A stretch of 64,000 nt of DNA from Elymus sibiricus (taxonomy: Eukaryota > Streptophyta > Magnoliopsida > Poales > Poaceae). The first letter of the stretch is position 1. Every line of letters begins with the position of its first letter. This document shows positions 45,429 to 58,035 of the stretch, one piece after another. A program made the position numbers and the translations under genes. The stretch lies in contig CM077671.1 in assembly GCA_039707655.1 (NCBI GenBank), forward strand, positions 242,831,095-242,895,094, read 5' to 3'. Under the pieces are notes generated by a model that worked only from the letters and a program-made list of their open reading frames with translations, did no database searches and was not told where the DNA came from.

Positions 45429-45900
45429 ATCTAATAGCCGACGGGCCGTCGGTTATCACAGTAATAGCCGACGGTAGGTGCAATGGCCGACGGTTCTTGT
45501 CAACTCCCATGTATTACCACTAATACCTGACGGTATACTAGAATGCCCGACGGTGAAAATACACCCCTCGGGTATCCAACTTAATGCCCGACGGTTCAAT
45601 CTAAAGCCCGACGGTTAAAGCTACACGCACAGAAATTACCTGCAATGACCTACGGTTCATAGTAATGCCCGACGGTTTTTGGTGCACCCTAGGGGATTGC
45701 ATGTAATGCCCGACGGTTTTTGGTGCACCCTAGGGGATTGCATGTAATGCCCGACGGTGGAATCTAATATCCGAAGGTGGATATAGAACTTTCATCCATG
45801 AGTGTAAATGGCCGACGGTATATTTGTGACTCTAGGTTATTTGAGAAAATACCCGACGGGGGATTGCAATAACCGACGGTTAACTTGCACTGTCGGTGAT
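45418..45900 (+). repeat. CACTA left subterminal repeats (CCGACGGT)
   Basis: About 16 copies of CCGACGGT or one-base variants, mostly in the same orientation, spaced about 18-60 nt, often preceded by TAATG or TAATA. One copy forms the palindrome CCGACGGGCCGTCGG (45438-45452). A 41-bp unit starting CCCGACGGTTTTTGGTG is duplicated in tandem (45668-45708, 45709-45749). In En/Spm elements such repeats bind the TNPA protein. Confidence 0.9.
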
Positions 45901-47189
45901 ATGTTTCAATGGTCAACATCGATAAAATTGACCGATACTATATTCCAGATAATTTCAGTGTAAGAATATTTCCAAGAATTAAGATTTACCATTGCTATTG
46001 TTACCGCGTTTATGTTATTTTCACTATTAATTAATATATATTAGATGCTATAATAATGGTACTAAACATATGAAGGGGAAGATGGAGTTTTAGAGAGAGA
46101 GAGCTCGTATCTGGTAGTTTCGTTGTAGCGGCTGCGACATCTTCTATGGTAACCTGCTGCCTGGCTCCACCACACGTGCTAGCCCAAGGCAGGGTGGCCA
46201 TTTCTTTCTTCCTCCGACCAAAGGAAAGTAAAAGGGATCGGCCCCTTGCTTCAAGGAGTCTGTGACATGGAGTTACAGAGACCTTGGCATGCCATCCCGA
46301 GTGGTGTCGTCTCCTGTCCTTCTATAAATTAGATAAGTCTCCTATCGTCAACCATTTCACTCCGGTAGAGGTAGAATAGGAGTTTGCTTTTAGAGATCAA
46401 TGGTGGGGACGGCGCCGCGTCGAAATAATTTGCTTCTGCTCTTCCTCCATCTTGGTGGCACTCTAATAGGTGGCGTCGGGAAGCAGGTAGCTCGTTCTTC
46501 TAGTCCGTCTTTGGATCTGGTAAGATTTGTGTATGACGGTCGACGCTCAACTCTCTCGGGTGGCGTTGGTGTTGATGTCGTTGCGGTTCTGTTTGGTTTT
46601 TTGTTGTGGGGATACGTGCATGCCGGCATACAACAGCGTTTCTCTTCTTCGATCATGTCGGATGAAGTTGACGACGTTGGGATCTAGCGGGCACAGGGAA
46701 GAACCCGGATCGACATGCCACAAAGTCTCGGTCTCGTCGCTTGCGGCGGTCCGATTCATCGGCTCGAAAAGCATCCTTGTATGCAAAGGTGCTCCTCCAG
46801 ATCTTGGTTTGATAACATTTTCCCTCTTTCTTCAATGTTGCCTCAGTGGCGGAGTAGGACGATTGTGGATTACATTTTGGCATGGCACAAGATTTTGTCG
46901 AGGTGAAATTCAAGTTTTACTTCTTGCAAAGTCTTTGATGCAATATTGCCAGACATTTATTTATGTCTCATGTAATGATCACATGTGTACTCTTTATAAT
47001 ACATTTATCTAATAGAATATATCCTGGGATTATTTAATAAAGTAGGCGCGCGGCTGCTACATTACAACTAGTACTCCTTGGGTGCTATTGTTTGAGCAAC
47101 ATATGCTACTAGTACTCCATGCATGGCCAACTAGAACTCCATGCTTGGACTGGCAGTACTCCAGGCATGACCAGCTAGTAGTATTGTTA
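45901..47189 (+). other. CACTA left internal non-coding region
   Basis: No known domain. Open frames at 46400-46687 and 46527-47012 overlap in different frames, a sign that neither is a conserved gene. A short GA run sits at 46094-46107. It may be untranslated, regulatory or captured sequence. Confidence 0.5.
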
Positions 47190-47625
47190 GAGCATATACA
47201 ACCGGACTTAGTAAATATGACCCCGTAAACGTCCGCAGACGTGCCCGGTAAGTGACCGTGCGTGTTTCCTATTTGTCCGTTCGCTCAGCCCCACTCTTTA
47301 TTTTCTTTCTTATATATCCGTTCACTTGCACGTGATTGGTGGAAAGGAAGAAAAAGAAAGAAAATAATGAATAAAAAAAAGGTGGTCCGGGGTTGGATCG
47401 CGTCTTACATGGTAGACTGACCGGGCGCGCCCGGACGGGTCCCCGAGCCCTTATATCCTCCCTGTATTTGTCATCAATATGAGGGTTTGCGGACAGTCCG
47501 GACGTATAAGGATGATATGAGGGGTCCGATTGGGTCATTTCTTTCCTTCTCTCTTGTCTGGTCACTCACCGGGTGAGTCCGTGGACGTATGAGATGTCGT
47601 TTGAGATATCCAATTGTAGATGCTC
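47190..47625. mobile_element. PIF/Harbinger-type MITE nested in the CACTA
   Basis: Left end GAGCATATACAACCGGA and right end (reverse complement GAGCATCTACAATTGGA) form imperfect inverted repeats. TTA target duplications flank it (47187-47189, 47626-47628). 436 bp, non-coding. TTA/TWA duplication and the GAGCAT start fit Harbinger/Tourist-like elements. Confidence 0.75.
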
Positions 47626-47628
47626 TTA

Positions 47629-48421
47629 CCATATTTATTTGGACATTTCGATGTTATAGGAGAAAGACAACAAAGACCAACCACTACATGATTACTCCTG
47701 AATTTTTTTTTTGAACCGAAGAAGGCACCAACAGGTGCCAATATATTTAGCTCATCTCAGTCATTGTGCATGAAAGTTTACATGATCTGTCATGAAATAG
47801 AAGAAGAGGAGAACATCAGAGACAGTGGAGCTGAATACAAGTCCTAGAGAGCAGTTAGGGAGAAAATCCCAAACTGATGAACCGCATGACTATAGAGCAG
47901 CTGTGGCCTGGAGAGAAAAATATGCAAAACTTGACCACACTACAAGCCACAAAACAGAGAAGTAAATGTAGAAAAGGAGGAGCAGCTACTTAGACGAAAT
48001 AAATCTGCTTGCCAAAGGAGCTGAAGAGAGCCGCGCGGGGCATCAGACCAAACGAGGCTGTTGTCTGATGAGGCGCGCCAGAGAAGCCTCAGTGCTGGTG
48101 GACTGAATTAAAGATTGGCAATTTGAGTACATTAAATAATTGTGACATGTGTCCCATCAGGTTTTATTCTTTATTATACATAGAGAATTCTAGATTGCTG
48201 TTGACCGGCACCGCTGAACAGTTCACTCAGTCCCATGTGTCCTGCCGCTTACATCCATCCGCTCACATTCACCAACTCACCTCTCTCACCGCCGGTCACC
48301 GCCGATGTGTCACCTACCCTCACCTGACTTGCCTCCCTCTCCTCCTCCACTCTCCTCTCAAATTGGACCTCAAAGCCAAGTTTTCAAGTGGCAGGCAGCA
48401 GCAGCAGGTTCCCGTGCCGCC
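47629..48421 (+). other. CACTA non-coding region before the captured fragment
   Basis: No gene is supported. 48230-48421 becomes C-rich and resembles a plant 5' UTR leading into the ATG at 48422. Confidence 0.4.
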
Positions 48422-48616
48422 ATGAGATGGCTGGGGAAGCTGTGGTTGGGTGGGGAGAGGCCACTGGCGCAGAAGGCCGACGACGACTGCCCCCCCCCGG
48501 GAGCTACCTCGCGCAGTTCGCCGCCGCGTCCTGTCCGACCCTGCCTCCTGCAAGCACGGCGACTTCTTCGACACCGTCTGGGTGCGCGACGACCTAACCA
48601 CGCCCAATCTCTTCAG
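48422..48616 (+). pseudogene. Exon-like fragment, possibly captured host first exon
   Basis: GC-rich, unlike the AT-rich CACTA around it. From the ATG at 48422 the frame reads MRWLGKLWLGGERPLAQKAD up to a C9 run (48490-48498). Past the run a second frame continues without stop through LSDPASCKHGDFFDTVWVRD to CTCTTCAG, followed by GTCAGT, a good splice donor. One extra C explains the frame change. The leader upstream is C-rich like a grass 5' UTR. I do not recognise the protein. Either a transduplicated host exon, as CACTAs often carry, or an unknown element exon. Confidence 0.4.
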
Positions 48617-49194
48617 GTCAGTACAGTACATCAGGCAAAAAAAAACTGAAATTGAGAAAATGTTGACACAATTAAATCTGGAGACTGATTTGTTTGGTCG
48701 ATTTAGTAACCAACATGAAAATAGAGACAATTTGTTGCAACATTGTCACGACTATGTGCTGTAGAGATAATGAGTTCGAACTCTGAACTATACCCTGTTT
48801 TAAGTGGGACAATATAATCGACTTAGTTGTCCACAGCCAAAAAATCTGGTGATTCTGTTGAATCTGTTGAGGAGGCGTCGTGGTTATCTATTTTTTTCGT
48901 GTTTCTCGCGTAGTGGGTAGTGCCCACCCCGCAGTTGTGGACTCCTGTTACCGAATTTTTGGGCGATCTGGCGCTGATTTCTTGGCGCGCCCACCAAAAT
49001 ATTCTCGCGCGCCGGCGCACCACGCACCAAATCAGGTCCTAACTAACTGCCATAGTCTCCTTATCCTCTTAGAAAACAAACACGTCCTGATTCCCCAAAC
49101 CAATCTAAGGTCGTTCATCCCCTGCTAGCTCTCGGAGGGGTGCCCAGGCATCCCTCTGCTTCCACTCCGACGGGTGCTCAGGAGAATCTCTGCG
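48617..49194 (+). other. CACTA sequence upstream of the transposase gene
   Basis: No gene is supported. Directly upstream of the 49195 ATG it becomes C/T-rich (49085-49190), fitting a promoter or 5' UTR of the transposase gene. Confidence 0.4.
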
Positions 49195-52100
49195 ATGGCT
49201 GATCAATCGGCACGCAGCGATCATAGTGGGGCACCACGGTACTCTCTTCTCCCTCCTCCTCTTTCTTCGTCTCTGTCACACCCCCTTAGGTACTTTTCTT
49301 TCTGTCTTGTATGATTGTGCTGACTGTATGTTGTTTATACAATTGCAATTTATTTTTTGCACGATCCATTAGTAATGATTTGTTGGTTGTTCATAATTTT
49401 AGTTTGGCACCTTTTCTTGTTGTACGAGTGATATTGTTTTCTTTCTTTCTAAACTAAGTTAGCCATGAACTAATTTTGTGAGAAACAGAAAGAATATTTG
49501 TAGAACCTCAAAGCTAAGATTTAGCTGGCATGCTCACAAAAAGTACTGGTTTATGTGTTTTAAACTATGAATGTTTCGTATGATCTCCACTTTTGATTCA
49601 CATCACAATTAGATAGTACGCCACATGGAAAAGTAACTTATCTGCTACTAGTATGTGCTTCTGATGGCCATGGCAAACTTGAACAATTCCCTCGGTTTGT
49701 GGTTCAGAAACTTGAAATAGGTATTAATAAGCATGCACATGAATTAGCTTATTTGGATAGAGCTCCTCCTAATGACCATATTGTTAGTTATGACCAATGT
49801 AGGCCAAATATAGGATTGTTTGATTGATATTCTCGCTTTTACAATCTAATTAATGTATATTACACTTTAAATTCATGATTAAATATAATGATTATACTAT
49901 ACCTCCTGCTACCATACTTAACTAATGTATAAAACCCAACCTCTTCTACATTTTTGTAGCGATGTAGATGCCAACCGTAGTTGGATGTACACAGAGAGAC
50001 AGGGGAAGTTGATTAGTGAAGCTTGGCAAAATGGACTAGATAGTTTTCTAGATCATGCGTTCTCATTGCCCGATGCTGCTGTAAACGGGGAATCCCATTG
50101 TCCTTGCAGCAAGTGCTTTTGCCGTCATAAGCGCACAAGGGATGTCATGACCATACACTTGTGCAACAATGGGTTCATGTTAGGATACGAGAGATGGACT
50201 AGCCACGGGGAGTCTGATGTACCTGAAAGTTTAGAGCATGATAATGTGGGGGATGGAGATAGAATGAATGACATGCTAGTTGATGCAATTGTTGCTGAAG
50301 GAGTTTCTAAAGGTGATGAGCCAACAAAAGCTGCGAAAAAATTCTATGAAATGTTGATGGAAGCCGACAAACCATTGCATGAGAAGACCACACAATCACG
50401 TCTATCCATTGTAGGAAGGCTAATGACCATTAAAACACAACATAACCTGTCAGAAGCTTGTTACAATGAGATGATGTCTCTTATACATGACATTGTTGGG
50501 GACGATGCTGCAAAAGATCTCCCAGCAAACTTCCATAGGTCCAAGAAGCTTGTGCATAGTCTAGCAATGCCTTACGTCAAAATTCATGCATGCCCCAATA
50601 ATTGTATGATTTATTATAAAGAGAATGAAAATAAAGAAAAATGCACTATCTGTAAAGAACCTAGATATGAGGAAACAACCGCAGGAAATAAATCTCCGAA
50701 GATACCAAGAAAAGTTCTACGCTATCTCCCAATTACCCCTAGGCTACAACGGTTGTACATGTCACAAAGCACTACCAAGCACATGGACTATCATGCAAGG
50801 CCTCATAACAGTGATGAAGTAATGGTTCACCCTTCTCATGGAGAAGCTTGGAAGGAATTTGATAAGGAATTTAAAAGGTTTGCTGAGGAAGTAAGGAATA
50901 TAAGGCTATGTCTAGCGACTGACGGTTTCACACCTTTTGGTATTAAAGCAGCCTCCTACTCTTGTTGGCCAGTATTTGTTGTACCTTATAATCTTCCACC
51001 AGAAATGTGCATGAAGCAGAGTAACCTGATCCTTGCACTAGTTATTCCTGGTCCAGATCATCCAGGAAAGAACCTAAATGTTTTTATGCAGCCTCTAGTT
51101 GACGAACTTGATGATTTGTGGAGAAATGGTGTAGAAACTTATGATAGTTATCGAAAGCAAAATTTCACCTTAAAGGCAGCTTTGCTTTGGACTATTCATG
51201 ACTTTCCAGCTTATGGATTAGTAGCGTGCTGGATCACTCATGGAAAGCTTGCTTGCCCTATATGTGGATCTGACATAAAGACATTCTCATTGAAGAATGG
51301 GAGAAAGCCATGCTGGTTTGACTGCCATAGGAGATTCCTTCCCACTGACCATGCATTTCGTAGGAGTGTGAAATGTTTTCGCAAGAAAAAAACAGTTTTA
51401 AGTCGTCCACCAAAGCCCTTGTCTGGAGAAGAGGTGTATGAAGAACTCCAAAGTCTTGTCCATGATGAAACCGGCAAGAGTAAATTTGAGGGGTTTGGGA
51501 AGGAGCACAATTGGATCACTATAAGTGGTTTGTGGCAGCTAGAGTATTTTCGGAAGTTGCTCCTTCGCCATAACATTGATGTAATGCACAATGAGAAAAA
51601 TGTATGTGAGGCTTTACTAAACACATGCCTTGATATTCCTGAGAAAACTAAGGATAACAACAAAGCACGCCTTGATGTTGCTTTGTATTGTGATCGACCA
51701 AAGCTACACCTGAACAAGAATTCAAGGGGTGTGTGGAAGAAACCTAGAGCAAAATATTGTGTTAGCAAGGAAGATAAAATGACCATCCTTAAGTGGTTTA
51801 AAGAAGTGAAGTTCTCTGATGGGTTTGCTGCTAATTTGAGTAAAACAGTCAACTTGAATAAAAAAAATTCATTGGGCTGAAAAGCCATGACCACCACATC
51901 ATCATGTAGCGCCTCCTGCCAGTTGCCCTACGAGGGTTCATCCCAGAACCTGAATGGAAGGTCATAGCAGAGTTAAGTTTTTTTATCGGCAATTGTGTGC
52001 CAAAGAAATTGCTCCAAAACGGATGCGTGAACTTGAGGAGGAGGTTCCTGTTCTATTATGCAAGCTTGAGAAAATGTTCCCACCAGGCTTCTTCAATGTA

Positions 52101-53683
52101 ATGCAACACCTGATAGTGCATCTTCCATATGAGGCAAGGGTTGGCGGCCCTGTGGCATATCGTTGGATGTATGTTTTTGAGAGGTATGTCGGACTATATA
52201 ATATTGATCTGTACATTGTGTTTTGATATATTTATGTCATTTATCACTGAAACTTCTAATAATTTGTTATAGGGCAATGCACTATCTTCATTTAAAAGTG
52301 CGAAACAAGGCAAGAGTGGAGGGTTCAATCGTTGAAGCTTGTATTGTGCAGGAGATCACAAATTGTGTTTCTCTTTACTTTAGTGATCATGTTCGTACTA
52401 TATGGAAGAAGAATCCTCGATATAATAATGGAGGAACACGCGTGCAGAATGATGGTTGTACCTTAGATGTGTTTCAGCATGAAGGAAACCTGCATGGAAG
52501 GCCTACTGCTCGAGAACTATCGCGTGAAGAGTTGAATGCAGCAAGGCTGTACATTTTGACTAACTGCTCTGCTGTTGATAGATTTCGAGAGTAAGTGATG
52601 AATAATTTGCACTTTTAGAATTGTAGTGTGCAAGATGTTTATAATCATACGCTGATTTGCAGAGAATTTGAGGATGAAAAATATGCAAGGCATCCCAACT
52701 TGACATCGGAGGGCCTTGATAAAATGATGGCATCCGAATTTGTGGAATGGTTCGAGATTGCTGTAAGCACATTTTAATTAGCATTTTATCCTCTCCATTA
52801 AACTACTACTATGTTTCATAATCCGAGTTTTTTTTTCATTTCATTGTAGTGCAAAGAAGATCCCAATACTGATGAGGACTTGTGGAATTTAGCTAATGGA
52901 TGCAGCTCTAGAGCCTATTCCTATAGCTCGTATGATGTGAATGGCTTTCGCTTTAGGTCAGAGATGTCTGAGAAAAAACGTAGAACATTGAAAACGGTGA
53001 ACACAGGGGTTTGTTTGTCCTCCTTCATCTCAGAGACTGAACATCTTGAGTACTATGGTGTCATTGAGGAAATTATCAAACTATCCTTCACAGCTGGTAG
53101 AAAAATTGAGATGGTACTCTTCAAATGTCGTTGGTTTGATCCGATCCAAGGTGTGAAGCCAAATGCAAAATTAGGTTTGGTGGAGATAAAGTGGTCTTCA
53201 AGGCTTATTAATTTCGAACCATTTGCCATGGCTCACCAAGCTACACAAGCTTATTACTTGAAGTACGCATCCCCCAGGAGAGATCTTCGTGATTGGAGGG
53301 TTGTGTACACTATTCAGCCAAGTAGCAGATTGAGTAACCTTGATGACTGCACAAATGACCCATCTACCACGGATGAATATTTCCAGGAAGGTGGTGAGTT
53401 GGGTAGTTTTTCTGTAGATATTGATAAGTTTGTTGATGAATCTACCGAGTCAAGAAAGGAGTCAGATGATGTTGTGCTTGATCCCTCTGAAATTGAAATG
53501 CTAGAAAATCAAGACAATAATGATGAGGGAGAAGAACCTTTAGAAGATGAATTATATGAGAGTACTGATGAGGAGGAAGAAGAAGATTTACCGCAAGAGG
53601 AAGGACAAGAAGAGACATATGAGACCGAAGATGAGGATGATGCAATAGAGCATAACTCTGAATATGACGATGATGATTATTGA
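49195..53683 (+). pseudogene. TNP2-type CACTA transposase (Transposase_21), interrupted
   Basis: Exons by splice signs and phase: 49195-49238, 49960-52183, 52273-52590, 52663-52762, 52850-53683. The tiny first exon (MADQSARSDHSGAP) joins in phase to DVDANRSWMYT, the Transpos_assoc domain with a CPCSKCFC zinc-like cluster. Transposase_21 core follows: HACPNNCMIYYK, CTICKEPRYEE, LATDGFTPFG, DFPAYGLVACW, FDCHRRFLPTDH, NIDVMHNEKNVCEALL. Then DUF4218 (FFNVMQHLIVHLPYEARVGG) and DUF4216 in the last exon, with a Glu/Asp-rich tail. Lesions: one-base loss at an A8 run (51860-51867), TAG at 51907-51909, one-base loss at a T7 run (51978-51984). It would cut and join the element ends. Because two lesions lie in homopolymers, assembly error is possible. 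Confidence 0.92.
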
Positions 53684-53976
53684 ACATTTATAGCTTTTGC
53701 ACTTGTCATTTTATTTCTTGGTACAAATAAATATTATATAGTGATGCAACTAGTGAATAATATAGTATGATTACTACTGGTAGTAGTACATCTTATATAG
53801 TTATTTGGTGACACAACTATTGAACAATATATTATGGTTGATAGTATTTCGAGTTTAGTTGTTACATAATGTTTCCTTCTGTTTTCTTCTTCTACTTTCA
53901 TGCCTTTGGTAATCATTTACTACTTGTTATTTTTTAAAGTAACTAATAAGCATGCATTTGTCACTATGTAAATAGG
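53684..53976 (+). other. Spacer between the two CACTA genes
   Basis: About 293 bp, AT-rich, no ORF. It must hold the end of the TNP2 transcript and the start region of the TNPA-like gene, or an intron if both are spliced from one transcript as in En/Spm. Confidence 0.5.
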
Positions 53977-56945
53977 ATGGGGCGCTTGAATCATAGGAGT
54001 TTCTCGATGCCTAGGTCGAACATGTCTTCTTCCAGTGCCTCCGTAGCAAACAATGGATCATCTCAGTCAACTGCCAAGGCTAAAAAAGCTAGAACACCAA
54101 GAACTAGGACTTCGACCGGTCTCAGACTAGAGGAAATTGACCGACCGCTTATAATTCCCATTGGCATGTAAGTATTAGATATTCCAATTGATTTACTTGT
54201 TGGAGCAATACTCATGTGCTAACTGTCTTTGATATTTTATAATAACAGGTTATGGGAAAGGCACCCATTCACCGCTCGTGATCCATCGACGGTGCAAGGT
54301 GCCTTAGTGCGGCAGATGTATCCACCGCCAATTGGTCCAAAAAATGATCAGAAACCGGTATTGTGTTGGGAGGACTACAAGTGGTCCCCTGGTCCAGAAG
54401 TCAGAATAGCAGCTTCCAAAGTTGTGGAAGAATTTTGGGTAAGTACATGCAAACACATATATCCTTTGAGAATTTTGAATCAGTTTTACTAGTACCTAGA
54501 ATTCGAGGTGAACATATTATTGTTTAGATAAGAATTATAAATCTAGTGGGTGGGAGGTAGTTACTGAAACCACAGTACGTGTGTATATATCTGGAGAAAA
54601 GTGCAGAGTAAGAGTGGTGCTCTGTTGCTACGTAAAAGAAAGTAGATGATGCTACTCCAGCAGCAACACAAATGGGCAACTTGATATTAGCTTCTGCTCT
54701 CCATCTACAAAGGATCTGGCTCCATAGACTGCTTCTAAACATTACATATCTGCCAATCTGACTACTATAATAGTTTACAAAATATGGCAATTACAGATTA
54801 TTAACTAATAATCTGACACTAGTCAACAAAATATGGCAATTAAAGATTATAAGACTAATTTAATTCACTGTCATGTGATTCTCTATCAAAGATAGCCTGA
54901 TAACAATCGGTTCTTGTGGAACACCATGGAATGGATCAACCTGATGTGAGAACGTGCAAGTGTTTCTGAATAAACATTCACTTTGTTTGCTAGCACTCTA
55001 TTTTTTTAGAGATTACTTGTTACTCTCCATTTGATGCTGCCATTATATTTGTAGCTGTTTGTGATCAAATAATGACTATTGCGTATGCCATTATCCAACT
55101 TCCGCAAATTGAAATCAGTTTGAGTGTCCCATGTGTTGCCTGCCCTTATATGCCCATAACCAGCCATATCCAAACTGCCTTCTCTGTAAACCCAAACCAA
55201 ACCAAACTTAAAAAGCCAAAACCCAATAAAACCTAAACCGGTCAAAGTCCAGTACAAAACCAAACCATTTAAACCAATTTTTCTAAAACCATTCTCAGAT
55301 TTATTGTGCATATGCTCACTTCCACAGATGCACAAGTAACTAACAAATATATTTTGGGATGATTTTGGCAGTGGCGTTTCAAGTGTGACCCATCAGAGCA
55401 AGAGAAGGCAGATGGTGTTCTAGAGGAGAACTTGACTAGGAAAGTGAAGCAGATGCTACATGAGGAAAAGGCGGCCGCCATCAAAAGGTTACAGAAGAAG
55501 GGACAATTGCCTACAGAACTAACAGAAGTGGATGAGGACGGTAACCGCTGGCCAACTAAGGAAGCTTTAATTTCTGCAAAGAGAGTTGACTTTGGTACTG
55601 ATGTTGGTTGGCGTCTACTATGTGAGCACTAGAGTAGTGATGAATTTAGAGGGTTATCATTAACCAACAAGAGGAACAGACTTGCTAATGGGGATACGGT
55701 CTTCCATTGTAGTGGTGCGAGAAATGCTGTTGCCACACGTCAATTTCTGGTACTCTATTTCCTCAAGCATCTTTGTGCTTACCATTGAATAAGAAAGTAC
55801 CATTTACATTGGATTATGTGTCACACTCTTGAAATGCAGAAACTCAAACCCGGGAAAGACCCTGGAATCTCTGGTGCTTGGCTTCACACGCACAAATTGC
55901 ATCGTGGGACTGATCAAGAGCAGATATGCAGTAAAAGAACTGTTGATCGTTGGGTTAGTAAAATCTTACGACTTGGTTCATTATAATCATCATGAAACTA
56001 TATACATAATATTGCAGTTTACCATTAATTTTTTATTTAAAAAGGAGGATTTTGATAACGCAATGACAAGTGCCCATGGAGAAAATTGGGAAGAGGAGCA
56101 CCCAGATTTAGATGGACAAATCATCTATGAAGCAGCAGGTAGAATGCCACATGGCAGGCTGGGAATTGCTAATGAGTTATTTAGCAAAGCAGAGAAGGCG
56201 AAATTTAAGTCCAAAAGGGTGATGGCCTCACAACCGGGGCGGTCTGCTAAGGAGGATCGTCTAGAAAGAGAGAACAAAAATTTGCAGCAGGAAATCAAGA
56301 GACTTCGAGGCATTGAGCTTGTTGTTCAGGTAATCTTGTCTTCTCTTATAAATTGGAGTCTAGGTGAATAGGTTTGTAGTGACATGTTGATGTTTATAGT
56401 CTTTGGCTGAGAAAGGGGGAGTCGACTTTGATGGCATAATGCAATCTGCAACACATGATTTGGTAAGTTAAACCCATCTCGATGGTATGCTTCCAGCAAT
56501 GGAACCATTAATTAATGTTTCTTTTGTCTATGATACATAGTCGACATCATGTTCTGAAGGCGGATTTCAGAGGGAATGAGGTGATGTGACTCAACACCAA
56601 AACGAAAAGGTTAGCTCATTGTCATTGTGCCTACAAGTCTGGCAATGACCCCTCCTCGTTCCTCCATTTTTGTATTTCTCTTTGCTTTTGTCTTTGCCAT
56701 CTGCTTCGATTCTGAAGACACCCTTAAACTAAAAGCGGAAGAGAAATTCTGTTAGGCACTTGACTGACCACAAGTGGAGTTTGGTTCGCTTATGTTACTG
56801 AAATATCATATCATGTCAATGCACTAAAGGGCTTGGTCCATTATTTAGATTTTAAATGCTTCGCTTTGACGAATTTGTACCTAGCAAAAAGGACTCTAAA
56901 ACCTTCACGTACTTCTACCCCTTGACTGTGATGGATATATCTTGC

Positions 56946-57089
56946 TGCAGTGGTGTGCTAAGCAATCACATAATGTTGCATGATTTCTGTAGAGTTGACG
57001 CAACCTGTAATCTTGTTTGCAGTGGTGTGCTAAGCAATCACACAATGTTGCATGATTTCTGTAGAGTTGACGCAACCTGTAATCTTGTA
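56946..57089 (+). repeat. 72-bp tandem duplication in the last TNPA-like intron
   Basis: Two units (56946-57017, 57018-57089) starting TGCAGTGGTGTGCTAAGCAA and ending near CTGTAATCTTG, differing at few positions. Each copy carries a TGCAG acceptor-like site. Confidence 0.9.
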
Positions 57090-58035
57090 CTCATTTTTCC
57101 ATGTACGCCTGAACTGTCTCAAATTTCACTTGGAATACCAGTCTCAGGTGGTGTCAGTGTCACTATTTAATTCGGATGATCTGTTTGTGTTATACACATC
57201 AGTCATATGATTTTGACCTTTTGGCCGGTTGAAGGGTCAAGGTTGTATGTCAGTGTTAGACTATCATGCATGAACGCTGAAACAAGCTTGAATACCTTTC
57301 TTTTATCTTAGTATCTTCGGCAATTCAAATTGGGCAACAAATAAAGCAGTTCATAGTTAACTAGCTCATTTTTCTTTGACTATGGTCATGATCTCTTGAA
57401 ATAGTAGGAATGTATCAGAAGAAAAGGTTTTCAACTGAGTGCACATAAGTTTCCTGATGCTTACATGTGGCCATGTTGAAATATAGATCATTTATCTAAC
57501 TGAACATTAATATGTGCTTTAGCAAAGTGGAAGAAATGTGTTTTATAATTTGGGAAATATATGTATCGCAGTGCAGAACTAAATAGTGTTGCCCTGGCAT
57601 GGAACTCATGTTTGCACTTTAACTATTTCCATAATTAACTGTTTGCCTTCTGTCACCTGATATTTAATATTGATAGAGCATGTAGAAGCACCTCATTAGT
57701 CCCTAGACGAGTGCTTAAGAAAAATAGGAGAGTTCATATGGTTGTTTGTTCTGCTTCTCTGTTTCCCTAAGAATTAATGTGTTTGATTCCTCACAGAGTG
57801 ATTTAAAGACCATGTATATTTAATAAAACTTGAGACCATGTTAATATTTTGTAGTTCATCATCTTATGTAGATGTGGCATTCCCACTATTGTTCGTGCGT
57901 ATCCAATTGTACTTTAGACACTAACTTGTAAAGTTAGATAGCAGCTAGCAGCTAACCTGTCGATTAGCTCACTTAAATTTTAGCCACATTATATTTTTGT
58001 GTGTCTCACTTACAACTATTATTATCATTTCTTAG

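Noticed and set aside
45418..45900. Regularly spaced short repeats resembling a CRISPR array
   Set aside because: Spacing is irregular, repeats are 8 bp and mirrored at the other transposon end; this is a CACTA subterminal region in a plant genome.
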